Below, one piece after another: positions 32,323 through 40,490 of a DNA stretch of 64,000 nt. The notes beneath the pieces were generated by a model. The model saw nothing but the letters and a program-made list of their open reading frames with translations. It made no database searches and was not told the DNA's origin. Position numbers and translations under genes: made by a program. The stretch is from 73-13 sp035555435. Its GTDB lineage: Bacteria > Actinomycetota > Actinomycetes > Actinomycetales > Microbacteriaceae. Position 1 is the first letter of the stretch, and the number at the start of each line of letters is the position of its first letter. The stretch is taken from NCBI GenBank assembly GCA_035555435.1, contig DATMGN010000056.1:1-64000 (forward strand). Reading direction: 5' to 3'.

Positions 32323-34071
32323 TCAGCGCGGGAGGGGGACTTCGACGATCGTCGGGCCGGTGCACGCCGACAGCGCCGGGTCGAGCTCGCCGCGGGTGTC
32401 GACCCGGCGATACTCCCACCCGTACGCACGCGCGAGCGCCTCGATCGACGTCGTCTGCGGCGTCAGCATGACCCGATCGAAGTCCTCCGCCGCCGCTGTC
32501 CCGCCACCGCGCAGCCCCGCGACCTCGAGGCCGTCGAAGATCGTGCCGCCGGCGTCGTTGCCGACGACGACGAGGATCCGGGGTCGCGTCTCGGTCGGGG
32601 AGAACGCGAGCGACCCGACATCGTGGAGGAACGCGAGGTCCCCGGTCAGCAGCCGGGTGACACCCCGTGCGGCGGTCCCGTCGGCGTCCCGCTGGGATGC
32701 GATCGCGATGCCGATCGCCGTCGAGGTGGTGCCGTCGATGCCGGCGAGGCCGCGGTTCGCGTGGACGGGGATCGCCTTGCCGGGCGCGAACCGGTCGAGC
32801 TCGCGCACGAGCCGCGAGGACGCGACGACGAGCCGGTCGTGGGGCCAGCTCGCCCGCCACACGGCCTCGACGAGGGCGCGCCGCGACGCGGGCCGGCGGA
32901 CCGCGTCGAGCTCGTGGCTCGCCTTCTCGCGGGCGCCCGCGAAGACGTCGGGGGCGACATCGTCGCCCGCGTCGAGCCACGCTCGCGACGCGGCGACCCA
33001 CGGGCCGACCCACGCGCGGGCGGCCGCGGCGTCGAGCTCGCCGACGACCTCGACGGCGTCCGCGAACGCGCCGACCCGGCGCCCCGGGTTGACGTCGTCG
33101 GCACCCGGGGCGCGCACCACGATCGTCTCCGCGCTGCCACGCGCGATGAGCCAGGGCACCTCGCGCGAGAGCGTCGGACGGCCGAAGACGACGATGCGCT
33201 CGAGCGCGTCGAGGAACGCCTCCTCGCGGATCGCCTCGCGGTAGGGGACCACGAGGTTCGGGCCGAAGCGGGCGCCCGAGACGGCTTCGGCGAAGAGCAC
33301 CGCGCCGAGCTCGCGCGCGACCGCCTCGGCGCGCGGGCCGGCGCCGGCGCCGGCGATGACGGCGGTGCGCGGGCCCGGGCGCAGTGGGAGCGGGGGCGGG
33401 CCCTTCGACTCGGCTGCGCCCCGCCCAGGCACCCGCGCGTTGTTCCCGGCACCCTCCGCGGACCCCTGAGCGGGGGTCGACGGCGCCTCCCAAGCGCTCG
33501 ACAGCGGCTCGGTGAAGGCGACGTTGAGGTGGACGGGGCCCGTCGCGTTCTGCGAACCCGCGCCGCGCGCCGCATCCGCGACCGCGTCCGCGATCGCCTC
33601 CGCGGCCGCCGTCTCCCCCGGCTCGCCCGTCGGCGCGCCGACGTCCCAGGTCCGCCGCACCGCCTCGCCGAACATGCCGACGTGCGTCGTCGTCTGGTTG
33701 GCGCCGATGCCGCGCAGCTCCTCGGGGCGGTCGGCGGTGAGCAAGATGAGCGGCACACCCGCGTGGTGCGCCTCGAGGACCGCGGGGTGCAGGTTCGCGA
33801 CCGCCGTGCCGGATGTCGTGACGACGAGGACGGGTGCGCGGGTCTCGCGCGCGATGCCGAGGGCGAGGAATCCGGCCGAGCGCTCGTCGATCCGCACCCG
33901 CAGCCGCAGCTCACCCGCACGGTCGAGCGCCGCCGCGACGAGCGCGAGCGCCTGCGACCGCGACCCGGGGGCGACGACGACGTCGCGCACCCCCTGGCGC
34001 GCGAACCGCGTCAGCAGCGCCGCCGCGAAGGCGGTCGCCGGGCCGGGTGCCGCGGCCGGGGCGCCGCTCAC
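32323..34071 (-). CDS. menD: SEPHCHC synthase, with an inserted low-complexity segment
   Basis: The 582-residue thiamin diphosphate enzyme shows the MenD order: VVVAPGSRSQALAL, VRIDERSAGFLALG with the catalytic Glu, VLVVTTSGTAVANLHPAVLEA, LTADRPEELRGIGANQTT and the C-terminal HANRGLAGIDGTTSTAIGIA and GDLAFLHDVG. It adds 2-oxoglutarate to isochorismate. Residues about 197-226 (STPAQGSAEGAGNNARVPGR, then GAAESKGP) look foreign and coincide with REP-like DNA, at a linker before the central domain. Its start overlaps the stop of the PLDc_N gene by 4 bases. Confidence 0.94.
   Translation of the reverse strand: MSGAPAAAPGPATAFAAALLTRFARQGVRDVVVAPGSRSQALALVAAALDRAGELRLRVRIDERSAGFLALGIARETRAPVLVVTTSGTAVANLHPAVLEAHHAGVPLILLTADRPEELRGIGANQTTTHVGMFGEAVRRTWDVGAPTGEPGETAAAEAIADAVADAARGAGSQNATGPVHLNVAFTEPLSSAWEAPSTPAQGSAEGAGNNARVPGRGAAESKGPPPLPLRPGPRTAVIAGAGAGPRAEAVARELGAVLFAEAVSGARFGPNLVVPYREAIREEAFLDALERIVVFGRPTLSREVPWLIARGSAETIVVRAPGADDVNPGRRVGAFADAVEVVGELDAAAARAWVGPWVAASRAWLDAGDDVAPDVFAGAREKASHELDAVRRPASRRALVEAVWRASWPHDRLVVASSRLVRELDRFAPGKAIPVHANRGLAGIDGTTSTAIGIAIASQRDADGTAARGVTRLLTGDLAFLHDVGSLAFSPTETRPRILVVVGNDAGGTIFDGLEVAGLRGGGTAAAEDFDRVMLTPQTTSIEALARAYGWEYRRVDTRGELDPALSACTGPTIVEVPLPR
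33393..33483. repeat. REP-like element, family 2, inside menD
   Basis: The segment contains GGGCCCTTCGACTCGGCTGC and further on GGACCCCTGAGCGGGGG, parts of the element seen near menE. It encodes a low-complexity linker in MenD. Confidence 0.5.
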
Positions 34072-34421
34072 GGCTCCGGCTTGGGCTCGTCGTCGAGGTC
34101 GCGCAGTTGCCGCTCGAGGTCGCGGATGCGCTCCTCCTGCTCACGGTTGCGGCGACGCTGCTCGATGTGGTCGATGAAGCGCGGGTCGTCCTCCGGACCG
34201 CGCGGCTGGGCACGGCGTCCGGGCCCGGAGCCGCCCTGGCCCTTGCGCTCGCGTCCGATCGCGAACCACAGGATCGAGCCGAGGACCGACGTGATGACCA
34301 CGAGGATGATCCAGACGAACTTCGGCAGGTGGCGCACCCGCGAGCGGTCGATCGTCGATATGTCGACGATGGAGAACACCATGACCGCCGTCAGGACGAG
34401 TGCCAGGATCACGCGCCACAT
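34068..34421 (-). CDS. PLDc_N domain membrane protein
   Basis: The 117-residue protein has two membrane segments (about 3-22 and 35-55) with the pattern FVWIILVVITSVLGSILWFAIGR, typical of the PLDc_N domain that normally precedes phospholipase D domains. No HKD domain follows; instead there is a charged coiled-coil-like tail (QRRRNREQEERIRDLERQLR). The function is unknown. ATG 34421 has TAGAAT 7 bases upstream (34429-34434, minus strand). It is translationally coupled to menD. Confidence 0.8.
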   Translation of the reverse strand: MWRVILALVLTAVMVFSIVDISTIDRSRVRHLPKFVWIILVVITSVLGSILWFAIGRERKGQGGSGPGRRAQPRGPEDDPRFIDHIEQRRRNREQEERIRDLERQLRDLDDEPKPEP

Positions 34422-34512
34422 GGCCACGATTCTAGGCGGGGCGGCCCGGACGGGCCCTGTGCGCTCGGGCAGTCTGAGCGCCGCCACCAGGCTCGCGTAC
34501 TACCCTGGCCCG

Positions 34513-34764
34513 GTGCGCAGCTGGGTCATCTACTCACTCGTGCGAGTCGGGCTGTTCGCCGCGACGTTCGCCCTGCTGTACTGGCTGCTGCCGCCGGACC
34601 TCTGGTGGCTCGCTGCGGTGTGCGCCGCGCTCATCGCGCTGAGCCTGTCCTACATCTTCCTTGCGAAGCTGCGCGACCGCGTCACGGCCGATCTCGCCGC
34701 CCGCGCGGAGCACCGGCGAGCGAGCCGACCGGCCGACCCCGACGCAGCCGCCGAGGACTCCTGA
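34513..34764 (+). CDS. DUF4229-like small membrane protein (83 aa)
   Basis: Two membrane segments (about residues 4-25 and 28-50, ending LSYIFLAKLRDRVTADLAAR) are followed by a charged tail. This pattern, next to menA/menD, fits the DUF4229 family of actinobacteria. TACCCT stands 6 bases before GTG 34513. The function is unknown; its place in the men block suggests a membrane role near quinone synthesis, which is inference only. Confidence 0.7.
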   Translation: MRSWVIYSLVRVGLFAATFALLYWLLPPDLWWLAAVCAALIALSLSYIFLAKLRDRVTADLAARAEHRRASRPADPDAAAEDS

Positions 34765-34768
34765 CCAC

Positions 34769-35728
34769 TCAGAACGCGATAGCCCAGCCGAGCAGGAGCG
34801 CGAACGCGAGACCGCCGAGGGCCGTGAGCTTGAGCGCGGTGACGAGCTCGCGCGGCGTGCGCGCGGTGAGCACGATGATGATCGCCGGGCCGATGATGAG
34901 GAGCGAGAAGTACGCGTACCAGGCCCGGTCCGCGTAGAAGGTCCCGAAGAGCGCCGCGACCGCGTACGCGACCGCGAGCAGCACGATGTAGACGACGCGC
35001 GAGGGCCAGGCGCCGATGAGGACCGAGAGCGTGCGCTTGCCGGCGGCCTTGTCGCCGACGCGGTCCCGGATGTTCGCGACGAAGATCGTCGCGGTCGCGG
35101 TCGCGCCGGAGGCGATCGCGACGAGCCAGCCGTCGTCGGTGATCCGGCCGGCGATCGCGAACTGGGTGCCGAGCACCGCGACGGGCCCGAAGAAGATGAA
35201 CACGGCGAGCTCGCCGAGCGCGTAGTAGCCGTACGGGCGACGGCCGCCCGTGTAGAACCACGCGGCGACGATGCAGGCCACGCCGACCGCGATGAACCAC
35301 CAGTGACCGCTGCGCCAGGTGATGATGAGTCCCGCGACCGCCGCGAGCGCGAAGAAGACGAGCGCGACGGTGAGCACCGCGCGGGGCTTCGCGGCGCCCG
35401 ACGCGGTGAGGCGCATGGGGCCGGACCGCACGGCGTCGGTGCCGCGGATGCCGTCGGAGTAGTCGTTGGCGAAGTTGACGCCGATCTGCAGGCAGACGGC
35501 GACCGCGAGGCAGGCGCCCGCCCGCCACCAGTGCCAGCCCGGGTCGTCGTCGGCGCGGAGCACGTACGCGACGGCCGTGCCGAGCACGACGGCGGCGATC
35601 GAGACGGGCAGCGTCGCGATCCGGGCCGCGCGCAACCAGTCGATGAGCCGTGCCTTGCGCACGTGCACCGGTCCCGACTTCTTGCCCCCGGGACGTCCCG
35701 ATCTGCGCTTCGCCGCCTGCTTCGCCAC
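34769..35728 (-). CDS. menA: 1,4-dihydroxy-2-naphthoate polyprenyltransferase
   Basis: The 319-residue UbiA-family membrane protein has about eight to nine spans, the first Asp-rich motif NFANDYSDGIRGTD (about 104-117) and the second in ANIRDRVGDKAAGKRT. It attaches the polyprenyl tail to dihydroxynaphthoate in the membrane. The N-terminal 25 residues are very basic. GTG 35728 has TAGGAT 8 bases upstream (35737-35742, minus strand). Confidence 0.94.
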   Translation of the reverse strand: MAKQAAKRRSGRPGGKKSGPVHVRKARLIDWLRAARIATLPVSIAAVVLGTAVAYVLRADDDPGWHWWRAGACLAVAVCLQIGVNFANDYSDGIRGTDAVRSGPMRLTASGAAKPRAVLTVALVFFALAAVAGLIITWRSGHWWFIAVGVACIVAAWFYTGGRRPYGYYALGELAVFIFFGPVAVLGTQFAIAGRITDDGWLVAIASGATATATIFVANIRDRVGDKAAGKRTLSVLIGAWPSRVVYIVLLAVAYAVAALFGTFYADRAWYAYFSLLIIGPAIIIVLTARTPRELVTALKLTALGGLAFALLLGWAIAF

Positions 35729-35739
35729 GAGCGACGATC

Positions 35740-36795
35740 CTACGGTGTGCGCGCCAGCGCCGCGGTCGCCGCTCGGTCGGGTTTGCCGGACGGCAGCATC
35801 GGGATGGCGGGGACGAGGCAGAACGCGATGGGCCGGGCTTCGGGGCCGAGCGCGTCGGCGACCGCCCCGCGGATCGCGTCCTCGTCGACCGGGGCGGTCG
35901 TCACGATCGCGGGCGCCTCGCCCCAGCCTTCGCGCGGGACGGCGACGGCGATCGCGTCGCGGGCGCCCGCGTGCCGGGCGACGGCCTCGACGGCGGCGAG
36001 CGAGACTTTGACGCCACCGGAGATGATGATGTCGTCGGTCCGGCCGAGGATGACGAGCCGGTCGCCCTGCACCTCGCCCCGGTCCCGCGTGCGGTGCCAG
36101 CGCGTGCCGTCGATGACGGGGAAGGCCTCGGCGGTGCGCTCGGCGTCGTCGAGGTAGCCGTCGGCGAGCGAGGCCCCGCGCAGGTGCACGACCCCGTCGA
36201 TGAGCGTGCTCTCGGTGTCGCCGATGGGGCGTCCGTCCCAGAGCACGCCGCCGCAGGTCTCCGTCGCCCCGTAGGTGACGGTGACGCGCAACCCTTCCTG
36301 GCGCGCGCGCACGAGCAGTCCCGGGTCGGGCGCCTGGCCGCCGACGAGCACGCGGTCGAAGGTGCGCAGCGCGTCGAGTCCTGGCACGGAGTCGAGGAGT
36401 CGCTGGAGCTGGACGGGGACGAGGCTCGTGTAGCGCGGGCCGTCGAGCGTCCCGACGACCGCGGCGAAGCCGAGTGCGGAGAACGTCGGGCCGCCGATCG
36501 CGCTGACGGGTTCGCGGCCCCAGTGCGCGGCGCGGGCGAGGACGTTGAGCCCCGCGATGTAGTTCGTGGGGAGCACGAGGACCCAGTGGCCGGGCTCGCC
36601 GAGCTCGTCGGCGGCGGCCTTGGAGTTCGCGCGGAACGCGGCGCCGGACAGCACGACGCGCTTCGGCAGGCCCGTCGACCCGCTCGTCTCGACGACGGCC
36701 CCCTCCTGCAGCAGCTGCGCCCCGCGGCCCCCTGAGCGAGCCGCCCCACCATCGCGGCCCCCTGAGCGAGCCGCAGGCGAGTCGAAGGGTGCCAT
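35740..36795 (-). CDS. menE: o-Succinylbenzoate-CoA ligase, with unusual N-terminus
   Basis: The AMP-forming ligase signature VVETSGSTGLPKRVV is at residues 34-48, followed by YGATETCGG and the C-terminal RTDDIIISGGVKVS and LPSGKPDRAAT. It makes o-succinylbenzoyl-CoA from the MenC product. The start is uncertain: ATG 36795, 10 bases after menB, gives 351 residues, but residues 2-26 (APFDSPAARSGGRDGGAARS...) are encoded by REP-like repeats. The stretch that normally precedes the P-loop seems lost or replaced; the catalytic motifs are intact. Confidence 0.88.
   Translation of the reverse strand: MAPFDSPAARSGGRDGGAARSGGRGAQLLQEGAVVETSGSTGLPKRVVLSGAAFRANSKAAADELGEPGHWVLVLPTNYIAGLNVLARAAHWGREPVSAIGGPTFSALGFAAVVGTLDGPRYTSLVPVQLQRLLDSVPGLDALRTFDRVLVGGQAPDPGLLVRARQEGLRVTVTYGATETCGGVLWDGRPIGDTESTLIDGVVHLRGASLADGYLDDAERTAEAFPVIDGTRWHRTRDRGEVQGDRLVILGRTDDIIISGGVKVSLAAVEAVARHAGARDAIAVAVPREGWGEAPAIVTTAPVDEDAIRGAVADALGPEARPIAFCLVPAIPMLPSGKPDRAATAALARTP
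36726..36790. repeat. REP-like element, family 2, two tandem copies at the menB/menE junction
   Basis: GGCCCCCTGAGCGAGCCGC occurs at 36726-36744 and 36756-36774; the second copy continues AGGCGAGTCGAAGGGT to 36790. The element lies within the first codons of menE. Confidence 0.75.
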
Positions 36796-36805
36796 CACGC
36801 GGGAC

Positions 36806-37723
36806 TCAGAAGTGCCAGGGGTACGCCGACCAGTCGGGCTCCCGCTTGCCGAGGAACGCATCCCGCCCTTCCGCCGCCTCATCGGTCGCGTACGCGAGCC
36901 GCGTCGCCTCCCCCGCGAAGACCTGCTGGCCCACCATCCCGTCGTCGACGGCGTTCATCGCGAACTTGAGCATCCGGATCGCGGTCGGCGACTGCTGCAG
37001 GATCCGCCGCCCGATCGCGACCGCCTCGCGCTCGAGCTCGGCGTGCGGGACGACCCGGTTGACCGCGCCCATCTCCCGCGCGCGCTCCGCGTCGTACTCC
37101 TCGGCGAGGAAGAAGACCTCGCGCGCGAACTTCTGGCCGACCTGGCGCGCGAAGTACGCGGAGCCGTAGCCGGCGTCGAAGGAGCCGACGGTCGCATCCG
37201 TCTGCTTGAAGCGCGCGTGCTCGCGGCTCGCGATCGTCAGATCGCACACGACGTGGAGCGAGTGCCCGCCGCCGGCCGCCCAGCCGGGCACGACCGCGAC
37301 GACGACCTTCGGCATGAAGCGGATGAGCCGCTGCACCTCGAGGATGTGCAGGCGTCCCGCGGGCGAGCCCGCCGGGCGCGGGGGCAGCCCCGCCGCCGAC
37401 TCGATACCGGCGTCGGCCTGATAGCCGTGCCGGCCGCGCACCCGCTGGTCGCCGCCGGAGCAGAATGACCAGCCGCCGTCCTTCGCACTCGGACCGTTGC
37501 CAGTCAGGAGAACGACGCCGATCGTCGAGTCCTCCGCGACATGCGTCAGCACCCGCAGCAGCTCGTCGACGGTCTCGGGGCGGAAGGCGTTGCGCACTTC
37601 GGGCCGGTCGAACGCGACGCGCGCGATGCCCGGCTCGACGGACCGGTGATACGTCACATCGACGAGGTCGTCGAAGCCCGCCACCTCGCGCCAGAGCGCC
37701 GAATCGAACAGCTCAGAGACCAC
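36806..37723 (-). CDS. menB: 1,4-dihydroxy-2-naphthoyl-CoA synthase
   Basis: The 305-residue crotonase-fold enzyme has ARVAFDRPEVRNAFRPETVDE, the MenB-specific FCSGGDQRVRGR, VVAVVPGWAAGGGHSLHVVCDLTIA, VGSFDAGYGSAYFARQVG and a C-terminal KREPDWSAYPWHF. It cyclises o-succinylbenzoyl-CoA. The C-terminal motif is complete. GTG 37723 has TACGCT 6 bases upstream (37730-37735, minus strand). menE follows on the same strand. Confidence 0.96.
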   Translation of the reverse strand: MVSELFDSALWREVAGFDDLVDVTYHRSVEPGIARVAFDRPEVRNAFRPETVDELLRVLTHVAEDSTIGVVLLTGNGPSAKDGGWSFCSGGDQRVRGRHGYQADAGIESAAGLPPRPAGSPAGRLHILEVQRLIRFMPKVVVAVVPGWAAGGGHSLHVVCDLTIASREHARFKQTDATVGSFDAGYGSAYFARQVGQKFAREVFFLAEEYDAERAREMGAVNRVVPHAELEREAVAIGRRILQQSPTAIRMLKFAMNAVDDGMVGQQVFAGEATRLAYATDEAAEGRDAFLGKREPDWSAYPWHF

Positions 37724-37744
37724 GTCCCCAGCGTAGCCACCCGT

Positions 37745-38194
37745 TCAGCCGCCGAACCACCGGAGCACCTGGAGCACGATCCAGGGGTTCGCGAGCAGCC
37801 CGCCGACGGCGCCGAGCACGCCGAGCCAGCGACCGCGGCCGAGGACCGCGGCGACGACGCCGAGCACGATCGCCGCGACGGAGGCGCTGATGGAGCACCA
37901 GGCGAGCGCGACGCCGAGGTCGACGTCCGTGTAGCCGGCAGCGGCGACGGCGAAGCCGTGCAGGAGCGCGGTGACGACGAACATGAGGAGCGAGAGCCAG
38001 CCGAGGAGTCGCCGCGGCCGGGCGTGGAGCACGCCCGTGGGCAGCGGCTCGGGGACCTCGGATTCCTCGATGCGCCGCAGGTCCTCCTGGACGAGCGCAC
38101 CCCACACGGGCGTGGGGATGTCGACCGGCTCGCCCTGGATGACGGGGTTGATCGCGGTGTCGGTCCGCTGGCCGGCGGGCTCCTCACTCTCCAC
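37745..38194 (-). CDS. Hypothetical membrane protein (149 aa, about three spans)
   Basis: A polar N-terminus of about 60 residues is followed by hydrophobic segments near residues 65-90, 95-118 and 122-145 (LGVLGAVGGLLANPWIVLQV). The layout resembles DUF4190-like actinobacterial proteins, without enough detail to be sure. GTG 38194 has TAGGGT 6 bases upstream (38201-38206, minus strand). It is divergent from menC, with 34 bases between start codons. Confidence 0.6.
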   Translation of the reverse strand: MESEEPAGQRTDTAINPVIQGEPVDIPTPVWGALVQEDLRRIEESEVPEPLPTGVLHARPRRLLGWLSLLMFVVTALLHGFAVAAAGYTDVDLGVALAWCSISASVAAIVLGVVAAVLGRGRWLGVLGAVGGLLANPWIVLQVLRWFGG

Positions 38195-38216
38195 GGCACC
38201 ACCCTAACGGCGGGCC

Positions 38217-38222
38217 TAACCT
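38217..38222 (+). promoter_or_regulatory. -10 box TAACCT for menC (leaderless)
   Basis: It is followed by 6 bases and GTG 38229. The opposite-strand box TAGGGT for the divergent gene lies only 10 bases away (38201-38206). Confidence 0.55.
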
Positions 38223-38228
38223 GGAGCC

Positions 38229-39356
38229 GTGGACCCCCGCGAGCTCGTCGCGCGCGCGCACGTCGTCGCGCTGCCGCTGCGGGAGCGCTTCCGCGGGATC
38301 GTGACGCGGGAGGCCCTGCTCATCGAGGGGCAGAACGCGGTGTGGGCGGAGTGGTCGCCGTTCATCGAGTATGCGGATGCGGAGGCGGCGAGGTGGCTCG
38401 GCTCGGCGCTCGAGGTGTTCGCGGCGGGGGGTCTCGACGATCTGGGGGGCTCGGGTCTCGATACGCCGACTGCGTCGGCTACTCGACCCGCGGGCGGCCT
38501 CGACCGCGGGTCGAGTAGCCGCGCAGCGGCATCGCCCCGCGGGTCGAGTAGCCGCGAAGCGGCGTATCGAGACCTCCCCGCCCCCACCGTCCGCGTCAAC
38601 GCGACCGTCCCCGCCGTCGCCCCCGACGCGGTCCCCGACATCCTCGCGCGCTTCCCCGGCGCGCGGACCGCGAAGGTCAAGGTCGCCGAGCGAGGCCAGC
38701 GCCTCGCCGACGACCTCGCCCGCGTCCGCGCCGTGCGCGACGTGCTGGGGCCCGCCGGCCGGATCCGCGTCGACGCGAACGCCGCCTGGTCCCTGGACGA
38801 GGCGACGCTCGCGCTCGAGGCGCTCGCGCCGCTCGACCTCGAGTACGCGGAGCAGCCGGTCGCGAGCGTCGCCGACCTCGCGACGCTCCGCGCCCGGCTC
38901 GCGGGCGCAGTCCGGATCGCCGCCGACGAGTCGGTCCGCAAGCCCGCCGACCCGCTCGACGTCGTGCGGGCGGGTGCCGCCGACGTCATCGTGCTCAAGC
39001 TGCAGCCCCTCGGCGGTCGCGCCCGCGCGCTCGAGATCGCGCGGGCGGCCGCGGCCGAGGCCGACGTCGCGTTCGTCACGTCGAGCGCGCTCGAGACGAG
39101 TGTCGGGCTCGCGGCGGCCGCGCGGTTCGCGCACGACGTCGACATCGCATTCTCCTCGGACCTCGATCACGGCCTCGGGACCGCGGCGCTCCTCGCCGCC
39201 GATGTCACGGCCGAGCCGCTGCTGCCCGTCGACGGGCGCACTCGCGTCCGCCCGGTCGTCGCCGACCCGGGCCTGCTGGAGCGGCACGCCGCACCGCCCG
39301 AGCGGATCGCGTTCTGGCACGAACGACTCAGCCGCTGTCTCGGGCTCGTCGACTGA
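38229..39356 (+). CDS. menC: o-Succinylbenzoate synthase, carrying an in-frame REP insertion
   Basis: An enolase-superfamily enzyme that dehydrates SHCHC to o-succinylbenzoate. The catalytic set is visible: KVK (149-151), Asp182 in VDANAAW, EYAEQP (205-210), Asp233 in ADESV and Lys257 in LKLQP. At 375 residues it is about 40-50 longer than usual. The excess is residues 76-116 (rich in Ser, Arg, Ala and Gly), encoded exactly by a 121-bp palindromic element between the capping domain segment and VRVNATVPA. The frame stays open, so the enzyme may still work. Confidence 0.93.
   Translation: MDPRELVARAHVVALPLRERFRGIVTREALLIEGQNAVWAEWSPFIEYADAEAARWLGSALEVFAAGGLDDLGGSGLDTPTASATRPAGGLDRGSSSRAAASPRGSSSREAAYRDLPAPTVRVNATVPAVAPDAVPDILARFPGARTAKVKVAERGQRLADDLARVRAVRDVLGPAGRIRVDANAAWSLDEATLALEALAPLDLEYAEQPVASVADLATLRARLAGAVRIAADESVRKPADPLDVVRAGAADVIVLKLQPLGGRARALEIARAAAAEADVAFVTSSALETSVGLAAAARFAHDVDIAFSSDLDHGLGTAALLAADVTAEPLLPVDGRTRVRPVVADPGLLERHAAPPERIAFWHERLSRCLGLVD
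38454..38574. repeat. REP-like element, family 1, within menC
   Basis: Outer arms GGTCTCGATACGCC (38454-38467) and its reverse complement (38561-38574) enclose inner repeats of GGGTCGAGTAGCCGCG. It is a longer relative of the element at 39366-39445. All of it is read as codons of menC without a stop. Confidence 0.85.
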
Positions 39357-39365
39357 CGCGACAGG

Positions 39366-39445
39366 GGTCTCGATACGCGCCTGCGGCGCACTCGACCCGC
39401 GCAGCACCCGCGGGTCGAGTAGCCGCGCAGCGGCGTATCGAGACC
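39366..39445. repeat. REP-like element, family 1, complete 80-bp copy
   Basis: Outer arms GGTCTCGATACGC (39366-39378) and reverse complement (39433-39445); inner arms CTCGACCCGCG (39391-39401) and CGCGGGTCGAG (39409-39419). It lies between the convergent menC and ccsB stops and could also act as a bidirectional terminator. Confidence 0.85.
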
Positions 39446-39455
39446 TCGAAGCGTC

Positions 39456-40451
39456 TCAGAGCCCGCTGTACGCGTGCAGGCCCTTGAAGAAGATGTTGAC
39501 GATCGAGAAGTTGAAGACGACCGCCGCGAAGCCGATGATCGCGAGCCACGCGGAGCGGGTGCCGCGCCAGCCGCGCGTCGCGCGCGCGTGGATGTAGCCC
39601 GCGTAGAGCACCCAGACGACGAAGGTCCAGACCTCCTTTGTGTCCCAGCCCCAGTAGCGGCCCCAGGCCGCGTTCGCCCAGATCGCGCCGGCGATGAGCG
39701 TGAAGGTCCACAACACGAAGCCGACGACGATGAGCCGGTAGGCGAAGTCCTCCAGCCGCCCGGGCGCCGGGATGCTGTCGAGGTAGCCCGCGCGCCGCAG
39801 CCCGCCGTTGTCGCGGCGGGACCGCAGCAGCTGCAGGATCGACAGGGCGGCGCCGAGGGCGAAGAAGCCGGTGCCGAGCGTCGCGACGACGATGTGGATG
39901 ACGAGCCAGATGGGCGCGACGCCGGACGCGAGGGCGGCGGGCAGCGGGCTGATCGGGACGTAGACGTTGAGCGCCGCGAGCCCGAGCGCGAGCGTGACGA
40001 AGCCCGTGATGAAGGAGCCGAGGTAGCGCAGGTCCTGCCAGAACTGCGCGATGAGGAAGACGCCGATCATGATCGCGGTCGCGGTGAGCGCGAACTCGTA
40101 CATGTTCGCCCACGGCACCCGGCCGGCCGCGATGCCGCGCAGGAGCGCCGCGGCGAGGTGGATGATCCAGCCCACCCAGGTGAGCGCCATCGCGGCGCGC
40201 AGGTAGCGCGGGCCGGCGTCGAGCGGGGTCGCGCCGGGTGCCGCGGTGTCGACGAGGGTCGCCGTCGCGCCGGTCTGCGCGGCGGCCTGAGCCCGCGTCG
40301 CCGCCTCGCGGACGGCACGCTCGTCCTGGGCGCGCGTGACGAGCACCGAGCGGCGCGCGAGGTCGATCGTGAAGAGCAGGAACGCGAGCGCGTAGACCGC
40401 GATCGCCGACCACGCGGCGAGATCCGAGTAGTCCGAGAGCGTGTCCGTCAC
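39456..40451 (-). CDS. ccsB: Cytochrome c biogenesis protein CcsB (haem handling)
   Basis: The 331-residue membrane protein has about eight spans and the haem-handling signature WGRYWGWDTKEVWTFVVW near residue 260. With ResB it forms the system II synthetase that exports haem and attaches it to apocytochromes c. The cytoplasmic loop after the first span is long and Ala/Thr-rich. GTG 40451 has TAGACT 7 bases upstream (40459-40464, minus strand). It is separated from resB by a LysR/aminotransferase pair. Confidence 0.93.
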   Translation of the reverse strand: MTDTLSDYSDLAAWSAIAVYALAFLLFTIDLARRSVLVTRAQDERAVREAATRAQAAAQTGATATLVDTAAPGATPLDAGPRYLRAAMALTWVGWIIHLAAALLRGIAAGRVPWANMYEFALTATAIMIGVFLIAQFWQDLRYLGSFITGFVTLALGLAALNVYVPISPLPAALASGVAPIWLVIHIVVATLGTGFFALGAALSILQLLRSRRDNGGLRRAGYLDSIPAPGRLEDFAYRLIVVGFVLWTFTLIAGAIWANAAWGRYWGWDTKEVWTFVVWVLYAGYIHARATRGWRGTRSAWLAIIGFAAVVFNFSIVNIFFKGLHAYSGL

Positions 40452-40490
40452 AGCGTGGAGTCTAGACGAGCGGCCTGCGCGGCCCGGGCG

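Noticed and set aside
31210..34764. Open frame of 1184 codons on the plus strand
   Set aside because: It is antisense to PPK2 and menD; only its last 84 codons (from GTG 34513) form a believable membrane protein with its own -10 box.
36796..36882. Longer MenE start at 36882
   Set aside because: It would overlap the menB 3' end by 77 bases and adds only low-complexity residues.
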